Source: Ananas comosus
Lineage: Eukaryota > Streptophyta > Magnoliopsida > Poales > Bromeliaceae
DNA: 64,000 nucleotides
Direction of reading: 5' to 3'
Assembly: GCF_001540865.1 (NCBI RefSeq)
Contig: NC_033626.1
Span: 372,001-436,000, forward strand
The translations under genes and the position numbers were made by a program. The notes beneath the pieces were generated by a model. The model did not search any database, was not told the DNA's origin, and saw only the letters and a program-made list of their open reading frames with translations. Shown here in pieces: positions 33,839 through 46,620 of the stretch (position 1 is the stretch's first letter; each line of letters starts with the position of its first letter).

Positions 33839-34304
33839 TGTTACGACAAACGCACAAACGGAAATGAAATGGTGAACACAAAATAAACAAACCACAGGTA
33901 GAAATAAAAGAAAACACATAGATTTACGTGAAAAATTTTTTTTAAGAAAAAAACCACGGGCGAGGAAGAAGAGAACTTTACTATCAAAACGAAAAAGAAA
34001 ATACAATATTCAGATAGTACAACGAACCACGATCTCACGCCTTTAGGGAAAAAACGAAAAGGAAAACTCTTAACGAGTTTCGAATCCGATCCGTACCGCA
34101 GGGGGCGGAGCCCCCTGCACCCCATGACGAATGTTAGTGGTGGGCTACGGGCTCAGGGTTGTTGGCCCGAGCCCTCCGTTACCGACTACAGACATTTATT
34201 TTTTCTTTACAAGTTTATTCTCCAATTTAGTCGCACCGCGAAACTGTCAGCGAGTCGAAAAGTCCGAATTTGAATCGATTATTAATTTCGAGTCACATCT
34301 AACA
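33839..34304. mobile_element. Solo LTR, copy 1
   Basis: Starts TGTTACGAC and ends TCTAACA (TG...CA, short inverted TGTTA/TAACA). It is flanked by a perfect 5-base duplication AGTAC (33834-33838 and 34305-34309), the mark of LTR-retrotransposon integration. No internal retroviral-type genes follow, so it is a recombined single LTR of 466 bases. It contains a perfect GC-rich hairpin (arms GCAGGGGGC / GCCCCCTGC at 34098-34118). A related copy is at 43569-43969. Confidence 0.85.
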
Positions 34305-34884
34305 AGTACTGTAATAGTATCTTGTTGAATGAGTTTTACCTTAAACAAGGAACCTTTCCATCTACACTCGTTTTAATTTGTAGGTAATTAGTTTGTATAC
34401 TTTATACAATGCTCGATCGATCGTGGTCAATTGGATTAATTTTTTATTGAAAATTGAATGAGCCAACACGAGCTTAGCTATAGTTCAATCATGTTTTACT
34501 TCTTTAATTAAATTATTCTTTGTGGTGTGTAATTAACCTAACCTGCTACCTTAAAACATCCAAGGAGAAGAATCCAGAGTGTGAATGGACCAGGTCAAAT
34601 TGATGCTGTACTAACTCTAGCCTCTCCCGGGCCTGCTTTATACATTGTATTATTCAACAAAATCTGTGTCTTTGTACATGTTGTCCTAGAATGTTTGAAT
34701 TTACTTGTGATGAACCCTTTTAAGATGATGAAGCGACTCCAAAATATTTTTTCTTTCTTTCTTAGTCCATTACTTACCCTGGAAATTAGGAACCTTCTTT
34801 TAGTAGTTGTCTTGACTAAGGGCCACCACTTTTTCCCCTAGAACTTCTTATAAGGAGTTATTTGAAGGCTTAATAATAATACTA

Positions 34885-35034
34885 TGCTGACCGATCGTCC
34901 CTAGAGCAAGTAGCAAAGAGTTTGATAGTTGGTATCCGAGACTCAAGTTCGAATCCTAGCCCATTCACATTTTCAGCTAAGTTTATTTTTAAATGAAATA
35001 AACGAAGCAGATAGCGTGCTACCTATCTCTCAAA
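34885..35034 (+). mobile_element. tRNA-derived SINE, copy 2
   Basis: Same family as 9264-9425: box-A-like AGTAGCAAAGAG (34909-34920), box-B-like GTTCGAATCC (34946-34955), shared body with CACATTTTCAGCTAAGTTTA, and a CT-rich tail ending at an N (35035). More decayed relatives may be at 37215-37330 and, inverted, 42460-42560. Confidence 0.65.
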
Positions 35035-35445
35035 NTTTCAAAAATATAATTATATAATTATATTTTATTAATTTCTATACTGTATTTTAGATTTATTTTT
35101 TTTACTTTCATATTTTGCACTATTTTCTTTTCTCATAGATTTTTTTTTTTTTTTTGTCAATCTTTATATTACTGTTAAGTTACTGTTTTAGACAAAATCT
35201 AACAAATTTATTAAGTGGCATTGATTATATAGTAAAAAAAATATATAATGAATTTTTATGACAGACTAATTGAAAACTTCTATTAAGTTATTTTTTAATT
35301 ATTTTTTATACCAAAATAAATTGAATATATCTATGCTTTGCTATTTTAACTAGTAATTTCTAATAGTTTTTATATAAAATTATAGATTTATTATTTTTAG
35401 TGTAGGGATTGAAAAAATAGATAGTTTGATGGTGCCTTCGAAAAC

Positions 35446-35782
35446 AAAAAGTAAAAACGTACCAAATTTACACGAACTATAGATCTTTTTGGATCGATAA
35501 TACCCACACTTCCAATTTATTTGATTTGAGTTACTCAAAGATTATTTGACTTTAAAATTCAAACTAATTACTTGCATCAATAAATTTATAATTGTGAGAA
35601 TCGTATGAAGGACAGTAATCAAATATGTAAACATATACAACGCATGTAAAATTTAAAATCAAAATATTATTTACTGACTCAAATCAAATAAATTAAAAAG
35701 TTAGATAATAGACTTAAAATTTTGAAGAGCAGTTAGTCAATTTAAAATGATTTATAGTTTAGCCAAATTCAATATGTTTCCA
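35446..35782. mobile_element. MITE family B, copy 3
   Basis: Begins GTAAAAACGTACCAAATTTA and ends near AATATGTTTCCACC, with the family core between. Non-coding. Confidence 0.6.
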
Positions 35783-36012
35783 CCACCACCAAAAAAAAAA
35801 ACAAAAAAACAAAAAAACAAAACTAGCAAAGGAGTGGTTGGGCAATTGAAGGAGTGGCACATAGTTGGGGTGGGTGGCCAATCACTTCAGTGGGACAAGG
35901 ACTACTATGGATTGTTCTATAAGCAATGCTTTGGAGATCCTATTTTGGAATATCCTATAATATTACTGATGTAATAGCATACACATATGAAGAGAATAGA
36001 GTTTCAAAGCTT

Positions 36013-36430
36013 AAAATAGGGAAAACTTCAAATACCCCTTTGTGTTTCATTTTTTTTCACTTTAGTATTATATGGTTTAAAGTGTATCAAATTAGTACTC
36101 TATAGTTTTGCACTTTTTAACTTTAGTACCCTGTGGTTTCGCACTTTCTCACTTTATTAGTACCCTATGATTTCGCACTTTCTCACTTTAATACCATATG
36201 GTTTTTAAACCATAGGTTATTAACTTGATACAAAAATAAAACCATAGAGTAGTAACTTGATACAAAAATAAAATCACAGAGTACTAACTTGATACACTTT
36301 AAACCACAGGGTACTAAAGTGAAAAAGTGCAAAACCACAGGGTACTAACTTGATATACTTTAAACCACAGAATACTAAAATAAAAAAGTACGAAACCACA
36401 TAGGAAATTTTTGAAGTTTTTCCTTTAAAA
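36013..36430. mobile_element. Foldback element with internal tandem repeats
   Basis: The left end GGGAAAACTTCAAATACCCC is mirrored by TTTTTGAAGTTTTTCC at the right. Each arm is itself built of short tandem units (CACTTTAGTACCCTGTGGTTT-like on the left, their complements on the right), so the whole folds into a long hairpin. No coding capacity. Confidence 0.65.
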
Positions 36431-37384
36431 TATAATAATAATATTTAAAATTTATTAATAATATTTGGAACATAATAGAATATAATAGTAATATTATTAT
36501 GTCATCAGCAATATTATAGGGGACAACTCTTGAGGCACAGATAGAAAGAAGTGGTCTTTTGTGCTTGGTCATAGTTAAATCGTGTTCCAAGCTTCCCTTG
36601 CCGCTCTATGTGATCCACCTACTTCCCCAGAAATGACTGCAGAGACAAGTGGCGATCTTAGACTTAGCCGCGTGCCGCGCTCTGTCGATGCGATAAAACA
36701 CTCAGAAATATCACGGAGGAAGAGAAAAGGACTCGGCCTTTTCAATTTTAGCAATTAAGCGTCAAACTAGAGAGGTACGGAGTTTCTAGCTGGAGTTAAC
36801 CAATTAATGTTTTGTTTTATTATGCTGTTATTGGATGCCACCAAATTCCTCTCCACCTACCTCAGTTTGATTATTATTATCAGATCTTTAATTGCAAAGC
36901 TTGAAAAAGATTTCTACTTTGAACTTTTGACTGCGGAATCGTTGAAAGGTGCTCATGATGATCAATAAAAAAAAAAAAATATTTTTTAAGATAAAAGGTA
37001 AATATGCTATTCACTTCACTTATTTTTTAAAAAATAAATTTAAATTGAAATGTGAAGTAACTAAATTTTGAATATGGACCTCGAATATTAACCATCAATC
37101 TTTTTGTCACTTACACTAGGAACAAATAGTAAAAAAGAGTTTCAATTTTTTTTATTCTAATAGGCTAAAATGTAAAAAATTTCAACAATATTATTACTGC
37201 ATGCAATAAGTTTTATACCACCAACAATCCTAATGCAAGTGTCAAAAGAATTTGATGATTAGTAGCCAAGGTCCTAAGTTTTAAGTCCAATCACTTCATA
37301 TTTTCAGCTATCTTCCATTTAAATATTTAAAAGTTTATAATTAATCTTCTTCATATTTATGTGATTTGTCATTTTGCTCCTTTT

Positions 37385-38965
37385 TGAAATTGTTCTGTGA
37401 GAGTGCCTTATAAAAAATAAATCAATTTGTATAAAAAGCTCATCGGTTTTGTATTTTTATAAAAGTATATATTTTTTTTGATTTTACAGATTAGGTCTAT
37501 ATTTTAGTAAACTGACCAAAAAAATCTTGTTTTTCCTTCTCTCGCCTTTATCTCTTATTCATTTTTTTTCTTCTTCCTCCTCGCTATCAATTTCTTTCTC
37601 CTCGCTATCAATTTCTTTTTCTCTTCCTGCTTTCTCTCCATCCTCCTCCTTTTCCATTGCCCCTATGTTGACACCGTGCTCCTCTTTTCTACCTCGACCA
37701 CACTTTTGTCGACTCTGGCGGCAACAATGTAGGCTCAGATATGGCTCAGATCGCGGAGGGCACAGCAGTGAATAGCAATGGCGATGAAGATATTGCAGGA
37801 TTTGATGAGGACGGATAGTGAGAGCACATCGAGGCGGGAATGGCTATTGTGGAAGTGGACGAAAGAGGAAAGTGAGGTGGAAGAAAAAAAAGAAGAAAAA
37901 AAAAATAAAAAAAATATTTTTTTTCTAAAAGGACAATCATATACGCTGTGGTCGTTACAAAAATGCTAAGAAATAGAGAAAAAAAGAGTTGCATTGTTTG
38001 AAATGAAGTTGCGTTGTTTGAGAGTAATTAAAGTTGCACTATTTATAAGTTATAACTATTTGAAACTAAATTATATCACATAAAATAAAAGTTGTAACTA
38101 AGACTAAGTTGTACTATTTAAGATTTTAATTGCACCGTTATTTGAGACTAAATTGCATTCTCTCAAATAATGCAACTTAAGTTTCAAACAGTGCATTGAT
38201 CTTATATTTTTATTGTTCAACTTAATTAGTCTCATAGTCTCAAAGAATACAATTTCGTCTCAAATATTACAACCTTCTTTTCTTTTTTTTCCCTCTACTT
38301 TTTGACTTTTTCTATAGCAACCGCTGCACATGATTGTCTTTTTAGAAGATAAAATTTGTAATATTTCTTTATTATTTTTTTCCTTTTTTTCCCTTCTTTT
38401 TTCTTCTTCTCTCTGCATCAATTTTTGCTACAGTGCCCTCTCCTGTGCCCTTGTCCTGACGTGCTCTTCCTTCTCGTTGTTCTCAAATTTTACGCCTCAC
38501 TCATCATCATCGTCGTTGCTGTGCACGGCCACGCTCTTTGCCATAGCTTCACCTCCGCAAACTGTACCATATTCGAGTCGGTATTGCCGTCGTCGAATGT
38601 CGACGAAAGTATAAGCGAGATAGAAAAGAGGAGCACAGCGTCGATGTTGGGATGGTGGAGGAGGAAGAGGAGGAGGAGGAGGAGGAGGAGGAGCAGCAGC
38701 GAGAGAAAATATGAGGAGAAAGAGACAAAAAGATGAAAAGGAGGGAGCTAGACTAAAGAGCCGAAAAAATAAACAAGAAAGAAAGGAAAGAGAAAGAGAA
38801 ATGAGAATATTTTGGTCGGACTAAAAATTTCAATCTAATCTGTGAAATTTAAGAAAGTGGCATAATTTTGTAAAAATGTACAATTGATGAACTTTTTATG
38901 CAAATTAGCCTAAAAAATTAGTATCGTCTTTTTATAAAAGCGGAATATATATTTTGGCCATGTTT
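37385..38965. mobile_element. Large TIR element with long inverted ends
   Basis: About 100 bases at each end match in inverted orientation (GTATAAAAAGCTCATC at the left, GATGAACTTTTTATGC at the right; TTTATAAAAGTATATAT against its complement). Internal C/T-rich then GAG-rich blocks (for example 38651-38690) are also inverted relative to each other. ORFs inside are simple-sequence. About 1.6 kb. Confidence 0.5.
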
Positions 38966-38994
38966 GTCCATCTTTACGTGATGGGAAACAAATT

Positions 38995-38995
<1 letters not shown>

Positions 38996-39078
<83 letters not shown>
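38996..39078. repeat. (TA)n microsatellite
   Basis: About 82 bases of uninterrupted TA, directly before MITE family C. Confidence 0.9.
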
Positions 39079-39081
<3 letters not shown>

Positions 39082-39622
39082 GGTCAACTATGCTTTCGAA
39101 AGTATCGGGACTTTCGTACTTGTAAGTTATTTTCGATGATAGGACATCCGATTTGACGATCGGCTCCATTAGGTATAATCTACTCTATTGGAACTATTTA
39201 GAAACCAAATTTTATAATTTTTTGACATCATTTACTCAACGATCAAAAGGTCCCAAAAATGACTATTTTAATGGCCGATGTGGCACGTTTTTAAGTTCAA
39301 CAATGTAGAAATATCCAAATTATATGAAAATTTAATAGAAAATTCTACTTAACGTCAATAGTAAGATCAATATTTTCAATTTGAAATTTGAGTCATTTAT
39401 CATTATTTTTTATTAGATTTTTATTTTCAGCCGTTCATTTTGAGGTTACTCGTTCACTAGGCAAATTGAGTTAAAAAATTATGAAATTTGGTTTCTAGAT
39501 AGTTCCAATAGCGTAAATCATGTCTAACGAAACCGATCGCCAAATCGGACGTCCCATCATCGAAAACAACTTACAAGTACGGAGGCCCCCGTACTTTCGA
39601 AAGCATCAGGAGACATTCTATC
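39079..39622. mobile_element. MITE family C, best-preserved copy
   Basis: Long inverted ends: ATGCTTTCGAAAGTATCGGG at the left and CCCGTACTTTCGAAAGCATC at the right. They continue inward (GATGATAGGACATCCGATTT against AAATCGGACGTCCCATCATC). About 545 bases and non-coding. Confidence 0.75.
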
Positions 39623-39794
39623 ACTACAGTATTATATACTATACCGATATATAATCTATGTTATTGTAGAGATGAGAGAGAGAGAGAAGAGAGAGAGATT
39701 TGAGAGAGAGAGAGGTGATATCTGAGATGACCGAGGAAGAGTGAGCTAACGTTAGGCTTACTATAAATCATATCATCTCAACACCCACCAGTAC

Positions 39795-40335
39795 CGACGT
39801 CCATGCGCTACACTATGGTGTTGGCGTTTATCGATCTTACGGGCGTTCAAAATCAACCGATCCCACACGTTAAAATTGATTAGGGTAGTTTAAAGTTTTT
39901 ATGAAGTAAATTAGATTGATTTCGGCCTAGTTTACTTTATTGATCAAACGTATTTCAAAGATTGTCAATTTATCAATGGCTATTATGAACCGATGTTGGA
40001 GTTTAACGGTTTGTTAAAAGAATCTAAATTTCTATCACATATTCTGATAGAAAATACTTTAAAACGTATTATAGATTAAGGTTAACATTTTTTGGATCTT
40101 GCATTTATTTAAAGTCCTATGCTCAAATTTTAAAGATTATTTATTTTCAGTGCATTTTGATTATATTTCTTTACTAAGTAAACGATATCGAAAAAAAACT
40201 AAAATTTTATTCCTAAGAAATTCATATACCTTAGATCAGTATTTAACGCGTGTGCGATCCGGTTGATTTGAACGCGGCTAGATCAGAAACAAACACGTAT
40301 AGTACCGGAGAGCTCTGGTACTATAGATAAGATAT
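39795..40335. mobile_element. MITE with long inverted ends
   Basis: The left arm has GCGTTCAAAATCAACCGATC followed by CCACACGTTAAA. The right arm has TTTAACGCGTGTGCGATCCG and TTGATTTGAACGC in inverted order. The outermost part includes GTACCGGAGAGCTCTGGTAC. AT-rich and non-coding. Confidence 0.6.
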
Positions 40336-41137
40336 AGTAGTATAATTCTATATATATATACGTATATATTATATATATATATATCCTCTTTATTATATCA
40401 TGTTTCGTATTTGAATTTAAATTTATCCAATTTATATTATTTTCTTTAACACGAAATATACTTAGTCCTTATAAGTATTGTGAGGGTAGGCTGGCAACAC
40501 CACGTTAGGTCGCATTATATTATCATATCTAGATAAATTATTCCTTTTTATAGTAAAATAAACCCTTTGAAAAAGCTATGTATGTACATATACACACGCA
40601 TGGAATATATATATTTCCCATCAATGAATCCCATCAAACAACATATATACACTATATTATTAAAGTTAGGTGAGATTTCGTGAATCTCGTGTAATTTTGA
40701 AAAGTTTAATTATACAAATTAAGTGGAGTTACACGCATATCTTGTGCTATACAACAAACAAGGATATTTACGTTGACTTATAATAATTGATAATAATTAA
40801 TCAACTTATATAGAAAATAAATTCATTGAGAATTAATTTGTGGGAATTTTGATGGAGATGTATCCCTCCCTTCTGTTAATTAACTGAGAATTTCAAAAGA
40901 ACACATCTCTCACTCAAACGTGGTTTGTAAAAATTGTTTGTTTTTTTCTTTTTTTTAGGGCAATAGTTGAATAATTAGCACAACATCATGTGAATACAAA
41001 ATATTCTAAGCTAACGATTATATGAGACACAATGTGAAGCATCTTTGGTAGGTAAATATCAATTTATACGAGGAAAAAAAAAACTATCCTATGATCGAAT
41101 CACTGCATATTCAAACTTAAACGTTATTATCACACCG
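40336..41137. other. Intergenic, nothing recognised
   Basis: AT-rich with short TA tracts. No gene seen. Confidence 0.35.
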
Positions 41138-41927
41138 CACTACAACAAAACAGAGCTATAGCGACACTTTTTTGGGACACTTTAGTACAAGTGTTCCAAA
41201 TATATTTAAAAATTTTTAAAATTTTTAAAAAAATTTACAAAGCCCAAATAAACAACTCAATTACAAAAAAAAAAAAAGAAAAAAAAAATCGGCCCTCACT
41301 AAACCCGTTACGCTGTTCGTATTACCCTGGGTCGTATCCCTCTTTCTCCCGTCACCACCTCTTCTCCCCTCACCTAGGTCGTATCCCTGTTTCTCCCCTC
41401 ACCACCTCTTCTCACCTCTTCTCCCCTCACCAAACCCATCGAAACCCTAAAAATCGGCCCTCGCGCTCCTCCTCCTCCGCCGTAGCACCCGACGCCACGA
41501 TCGCCGGGGGAGTTGGCACCAAACGTCGAGGCAGCGGCGGTGGTGTTGGGGGAGGAATCNTCTCATCGATTTAATGTATATGAGATTAGTTTAAATAAAG
41601 TTTAATACTAGACTAGATGTTTAAATAAATAAAATATTATATTTTGAATGACAATGGGACACTTATAAAGTGTCACTATATAAAAAATATATATATTTTT
41701 TATAAAAATTAGGGACACTTATTTGTGTCACTAAAACCAAAAAAAAGTGTCACTAAACAGCAGCACTTATTTTGGGATATACCGACACTTTATTATGTGT
41801 CGCTATATACCCTAGGGACTGCACATATAGCGACACTATTTTTAGTGTCGGTATTTTTGCTAGCAGCACTTTTTTTAAGTTTTAGGGACACTTAAAAGTG
41901 TCGCTATAAACCGTTTTTGTTGTAGTG
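41138..41927. mobile_element. Non-autonomous CACTA element, copy 1
   Basis: Starts CACTACAACAAAA and ends TTTTTGTTGTAGTG, flanked by the 3-base duplication CCG on both sides (41135-41137, 41928-41930), which are the defining marks of CACTA (En/Spm) elements. Subterminal short repeats of GACACTT/AAGTGTC type occur in both orientations. It has no transposase. A GC-rich internal block (about 41290-41560) could be captured host DNA. An N lies at 41560. Confidence 0.88.
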
Positions 41928-41930
41928 CCG

Positions 41931-43563
41931 CTAGAAAATTTTTTAAAATATGACTAACGAATTCGAGCTAAGTTGTTCGTCAAAACTTATGGATTTACAC
42001 ATTGTTGAACATAAAAATTAAAAATATCATTCTTTATGATCAGCTTAAACTTTTGGGCAAAAATAATTATGCTACATTATTTCAATGGTATATATTAGAG
42101 CAAAAGATCCTGAATTAATTTGAATTCTATCTGGCTCCTAGCATTAATTATTTATTTTTTCTCTCATTTATTAAGTTCACGTCTTAACCATTGTTTCGCA
42201 TTATTTTACACACATAACAAATATTAGTTTTCAATTTTACATAATATTAAAAACTTAGCCACAAATTAGATAAGCTTGATTTTTTTTTTTACTCTTATGA
42301 GTGGTGATTCATGAACTCTAATTGCTTGATATGAAATCTATAGATGAGATATAAAATGCTGCCCAAGTAACACATTCCACCTTAATTTTTGTTTCCATGA
42401 TTTCTCACTTTTGCATTCATCTCTTTTTGAAAGTTTTTTTTTTCCTTTTTTTTTGAGAGACAATGTATTATATATGCTATATATGCATTTCGTTTATTTT
42501 TAAAAAATGAATTTAACCGAAAATGTAAAGCAACTAAATTTCAAATTTAAAATCTCAAATAATCTTTTGCCACTTAATTGTGCTACGAAAAGTCGATATC
42601 TCTTTTCGAAAGCTAGTTGGAATATTGACTACAAAAGCCACTTTTTCAAAAAAAAAAATATTTTTTTAAATTGCTGGTCGTTCGCTTATCCAATGATTTC
42701 CAAAGAACCACTAATATATATAATAATAATAAATCATCCCATTGAAGCTAACGGTTTGAACTTATCTCAGTTTTTTCCTCAAAAATATGAATTTTAAAAC
42801 CATGGAATTTCAATCATCAACCTTTAGCAGAAAGATTAGAAGTGGCAGTTTTATCCTCAGTAATTGTACTCCAATATGGATTTATAGATTAACCTTGCTA
42901 AATGAATTAAGGATGTAACAAGTGAATCTATATAAATCTATATACCAATAAAAGAATCACTCCATTTTAAAAAAATAGAAAATATAAATAATATGTAAGA
43001 TGTGTGTACTATTGCTTAAGTACAGCTGGTTGAGTCAAGGAACCTCTTAATCCGAATTTTAATTACTAGCTTCATACAATTTATAATTGAAATGCTAAGA
43101 ACGGCCTGTAACGCCTGTTGAATAACTACCTAGAAATGTTATTAGAAAACTCTGTAATGATTGCGCACAGCAGATTTAGAAGCTTCAAATTAGAAATTCT
43201 ATTTAAACTAAGCAGTAAAATCTCAATTTAGTTTTCTATGATACCAGAGTTACATATTATCTATTTGTTAAATTCTCTATTAAGATTGATTATCCCGTAA
43301 TCCCATATGTTCATAATACAACCAAAATTAGAGCAAAAGAACTAACATAACAAGAAACTTAAACCCAATTCTTTTGTTTTGTGCACGTCCACACTCCACT
43401 GCAACCTTAAAAAAGGAGAATAAATCAGATGCGTGTACGCATTTACCATCATAAAATTATCTATTACATAAAGATTCCTCAAAATTTTAAACTTTTATCT
43501 TTGTCTATTCTTATAATTACAGAAATAACACCATATTAAAAACTTTAAAGCATACTCCTGTAG
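41931..43563. other. Intergenic, nothing firm
   Basis: AT-rich. 42460-42840 contains a possible decayed inverted SINE. No gene supported. Confidence 0.35.
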
Positions 43564-43568
43564 GAAAT

Positions 43569-43969
43569 TATTACGACAAACGCATAAACGAAAACAAAAA
43601 TGACGAATATGAAATAATCAAACCATAAGCAGAAATAAAAGAGAACACACAGATTTACGTAAAAAAATTTTTATAGGAGAAAAATCACAGACGAGAGAGA
43701 AGAGAACTTCACTATCGAAAAAGGGAAAATACAGTTCAGAGAAGACAACCAACTTCAATCTGTCGCCTCTAGAGCAAAAACGACAAAAAAAAAAAAATCT
43801 TAATAGGCCCGAGCTCTCCGCTACTGACCAGGCCCGAGCTCTCTGCTACCGACCACAGACATTCATTTTTCCTCCGCAACTTATTTTTCAATTTAGTCGC
43901 ACTGCGAAACTGTCGGCGAGTCGAAATCCCGAATTGAAGTTGATTATCAATTTCGAGTCACATCTAACA
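43569..43969. mobile_element. Solo LTR, copy 2
   Basis: Same family as 33839-34304: starts TATTACGACAAACGC (TG changed to TA), shares AGATTTACGT, CAATTTAGTCGCAC and CGAAACTGTC, and ends CGAGTCACATCTAACA. The flanking pentamers GAAAT and GAAAC agree at 4 of 5 bases. The GC-rich hairpin part of copy 1 is missing. Confidence 0.75.
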
Positions 43970-46370
43970 GAAACTAATAATTCTTTTATTGTTTATTCAT
44001 AATTAACTGCAAATTAGGTGTATTTATATGAAAAGTTAGATTTTCTAAGATTACATCTGAAAAAACAATTGGAAATCAACTAATCCTGTTTGGAATAAAA
44101 TATATATTTGTACTTTATTTTTGAATGGTAGTGTCTTTTAAGTTATGACATGGTGTACCTTTGATGTGTTCTTAGTTTAGGGATGTGCTCTTTTGTAATT
44201 AGTATATATGCCCATTCATAATAGCTAGGGTGTGTGAAACAGTCTCTCAATGTATTTTTATTTTTCTTAAATTATTGAGATCTCAAATAAAAAGCAATCC
44301 CTAGCTACCCCCCCGAAAAAAAGGAAAAAAATATAATTAAAAAAAAAAGATTGAGTAATAAAGTATTTTGATAGACCATCCAACCCCACCAAACCAAAAG
44401 CTAACCCAAATCAATTTGACTACATAATCAAATTAAAAAGGTACTTTGTTTGATCTAATTAACATTAATTAAAGCATGCAGGAGCCATTTGTCAATTTCC
44501 AGGAAACTACTCCATTAATTACCAAAAAAAAAAACATGTCCTTAATTTAATTGTGTTTTTTTAAGGTAATTAATGCGTTTTCCTAAGAAGGGGCCCTTAA
44601 TTAAGTTCCACAGGAACCATCTTGGTACATGCACAAATTCGAACAGTCCATGTCAACAGTTGCTTTATGACTCGACTTAGTTCCCGGTCAATATATACTG
44701 AAGGGGATGTGTCTGTACTAAAGTAGTGTGGGGCCTGTTTAGACTTTAGATTACACGGTTGTGAAACTTTATAAAATTTAGGTTAAATTACAAAAAAAAA
44801 TTTCCGTTGATACTTTTTTTTTTTTTTTTCTGTCATTCAAAAACATACATTTTGTTCCTTTAAAAAATAAAAAATACTCACTTTATATAACTCTCGTCGT
44901 CAGTATTCTGTTACAGTTCTGCTTATATCCTATTTTTTATACCCAAAATATTTCTAAAATCTTTCTCATTCCTCATCCTCGGTCACGCCGCCTTGCCCTC
45001 CTCCGCCTCACCCTCGCCCACCTCTCGGTTCATGCCCACACACATGCTCTCTTCCGCCTCCGCTGCCTCACCCTCGCTCGCCTCTCAGTCCATACCCATA
45101 AACACGTTCTCGTCCGCCTCCGCTGCCTCACCCTCGCCCACCTTTCCGTCTACGCCCACTCTGAAAAAGACGAAAAGTAATTTAATCATTTTGTCACAGT
45201 GTATTCCTCTGTGAATAATTTTTATTTTTTAAAGGGATAAAGTATCGATTTTTGAATAACATGAAAAGAAAGTAAACAAACGGGTATTGACGGGAGATCT
45301 AGTTTTCTATAATTAGTCTAAAATTTATATTCTATTTGTGATTTAACTCTGAATGATAGCTAGATGCTCCAAATTCGAAGACTAGACTATTAAACATATC
45401 TCAAATATAAATATAAGCTGGTCAATGGAGTTAGCATTTCCAGAGATTAGATTAGATTTTTGTTTTAACCTACTTGTGAAATGAGTAGTGCTATACAAAC
45501 ACATAATGTTGTTTAATATTAATTTAACAGTGTCAAAGTAGAAGATTCTAAATTTGAGTTATTTCAGTCTGCTAACATTATTACTTTTTTCCTATTTATA
45601 CTATAAATCATTCTCTAGCTAGCGGCATAAATTTTTAGGAAAAAAATGATTATTTTATATAATTTAATAAATGTACCCTGTAATTATAATCAGAGTGTTG
45701 CTTGTTAAACAATGATGCTAATTATTTAATATTTAATTGGCTGTATATTAAATTATTGTTTAAGTTTGAGCTTATCATTTGTCAATTTAAATTTGATTCA
45801 AAGTAGAACTGTAGTAGAATTCTATGTTAGTTTGAAGGTACGGATATAAATTTTATCTTTAAGACGTTCAATTAGAGTAGTATTCTTTTCTTGCTCCCAT
45901 GCATCCAGTTTATATATATTTTTCTCTCTTTTCTTTCTGTCTTATTTTTCTATAAAAATTTTTATGCATTATCACAGAGAGAAATAAGCATGATTTATAA
46001 TTTCCTATTATAAATTTAATATCATAACCCAAATAGTCAGTGTCAGATCCTTAACATCGTGAGAAATGCTAAGTTTACACCCAATTTTGAATTGTAATAT
46101 ATACAATCCTTCATCCTCGACTCGGTTTGCATAAACCCCTCTTGGGTTTACCCAATCCATTTTGAGTTTTAAGCAATGCTCTCTCTACAACTTTTTTTTT
46201 TTTTGTTGTAATCTTATAACATTCTTTTATTAAAGTAAAACAGTATCATCCACTCTCCATTGTATATGGACTATACCAAATTTCAAAATATAATAGATGA
46301 CCATTGAAACAATCATCCATGGGAACTACCCCACAAAATTTGTCCCATTTATAGTGGACCAACCATATTA
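43970..46370. other. Intergenic with a 60-base minisatellite, otherwise nothing firm
   Basis: AT-rich. The only distinct feature is the GC-rich tandem repeat at 45005-45164. Confidence 0.4.
45005..45164. repeat. 60-base minisatellite, about 2.7 units
   Basis: The unit GCCTCACCCTCGCCCACCTC... recurs with an exact 60-base period (starting about 45005, 45065 and 45125) and scattered mismatches. In the frame beginning 44993 each unit reads as a 20-residue Ser/Ala/Pro repeat, but the 73-codon frame has no other support as a gene. Confidence 0.8.
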
Positions 46371-46492
46371 TTTTGGTAACGCGCATTACTCACCTGTAGG
46401 ACCAATCAGCATCTACCACTGTGCACTGCACACCATGGTTGAAACTTTCCCCCTCTCATCGACCAGGACTCAAACGCCTCCCTCTCCAACCA

Positions 46493-46501
46493 CTATAAAT
46501 A
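46493..46501 (+). promoter_or_regulatory. TATA box of BAHD copy 2
   Basis: CTATAAATA, 120 bases before the ATG, conserved in copy 1. Confidence 0.65.
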
Positions 46502-46620
46502 CCCACCAATTCCTGAGGAAATTAAAAAGGTGTGCTCACATTCATTCGTTCATAGTTTCACACGCTTACGCAAACACAAGATCGATCGAATTAAATTGGG
46601 ATCGAGCCATAGAGAGAGAT

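Noticed and set aside
37527..38736. Small Ser/Phe- or Arg/Glu-rich frames
   Set aside because: Simple-sequence products of the C/T- and GAG-rich arms of a transposon.
46297..46620. In-frame upstream extension of BAHD copy 2 by 108 codons
   Set aside because: It runs through the TATA box and leader, is not conserved in copy 1, and BAHD proteins start near MVEV.
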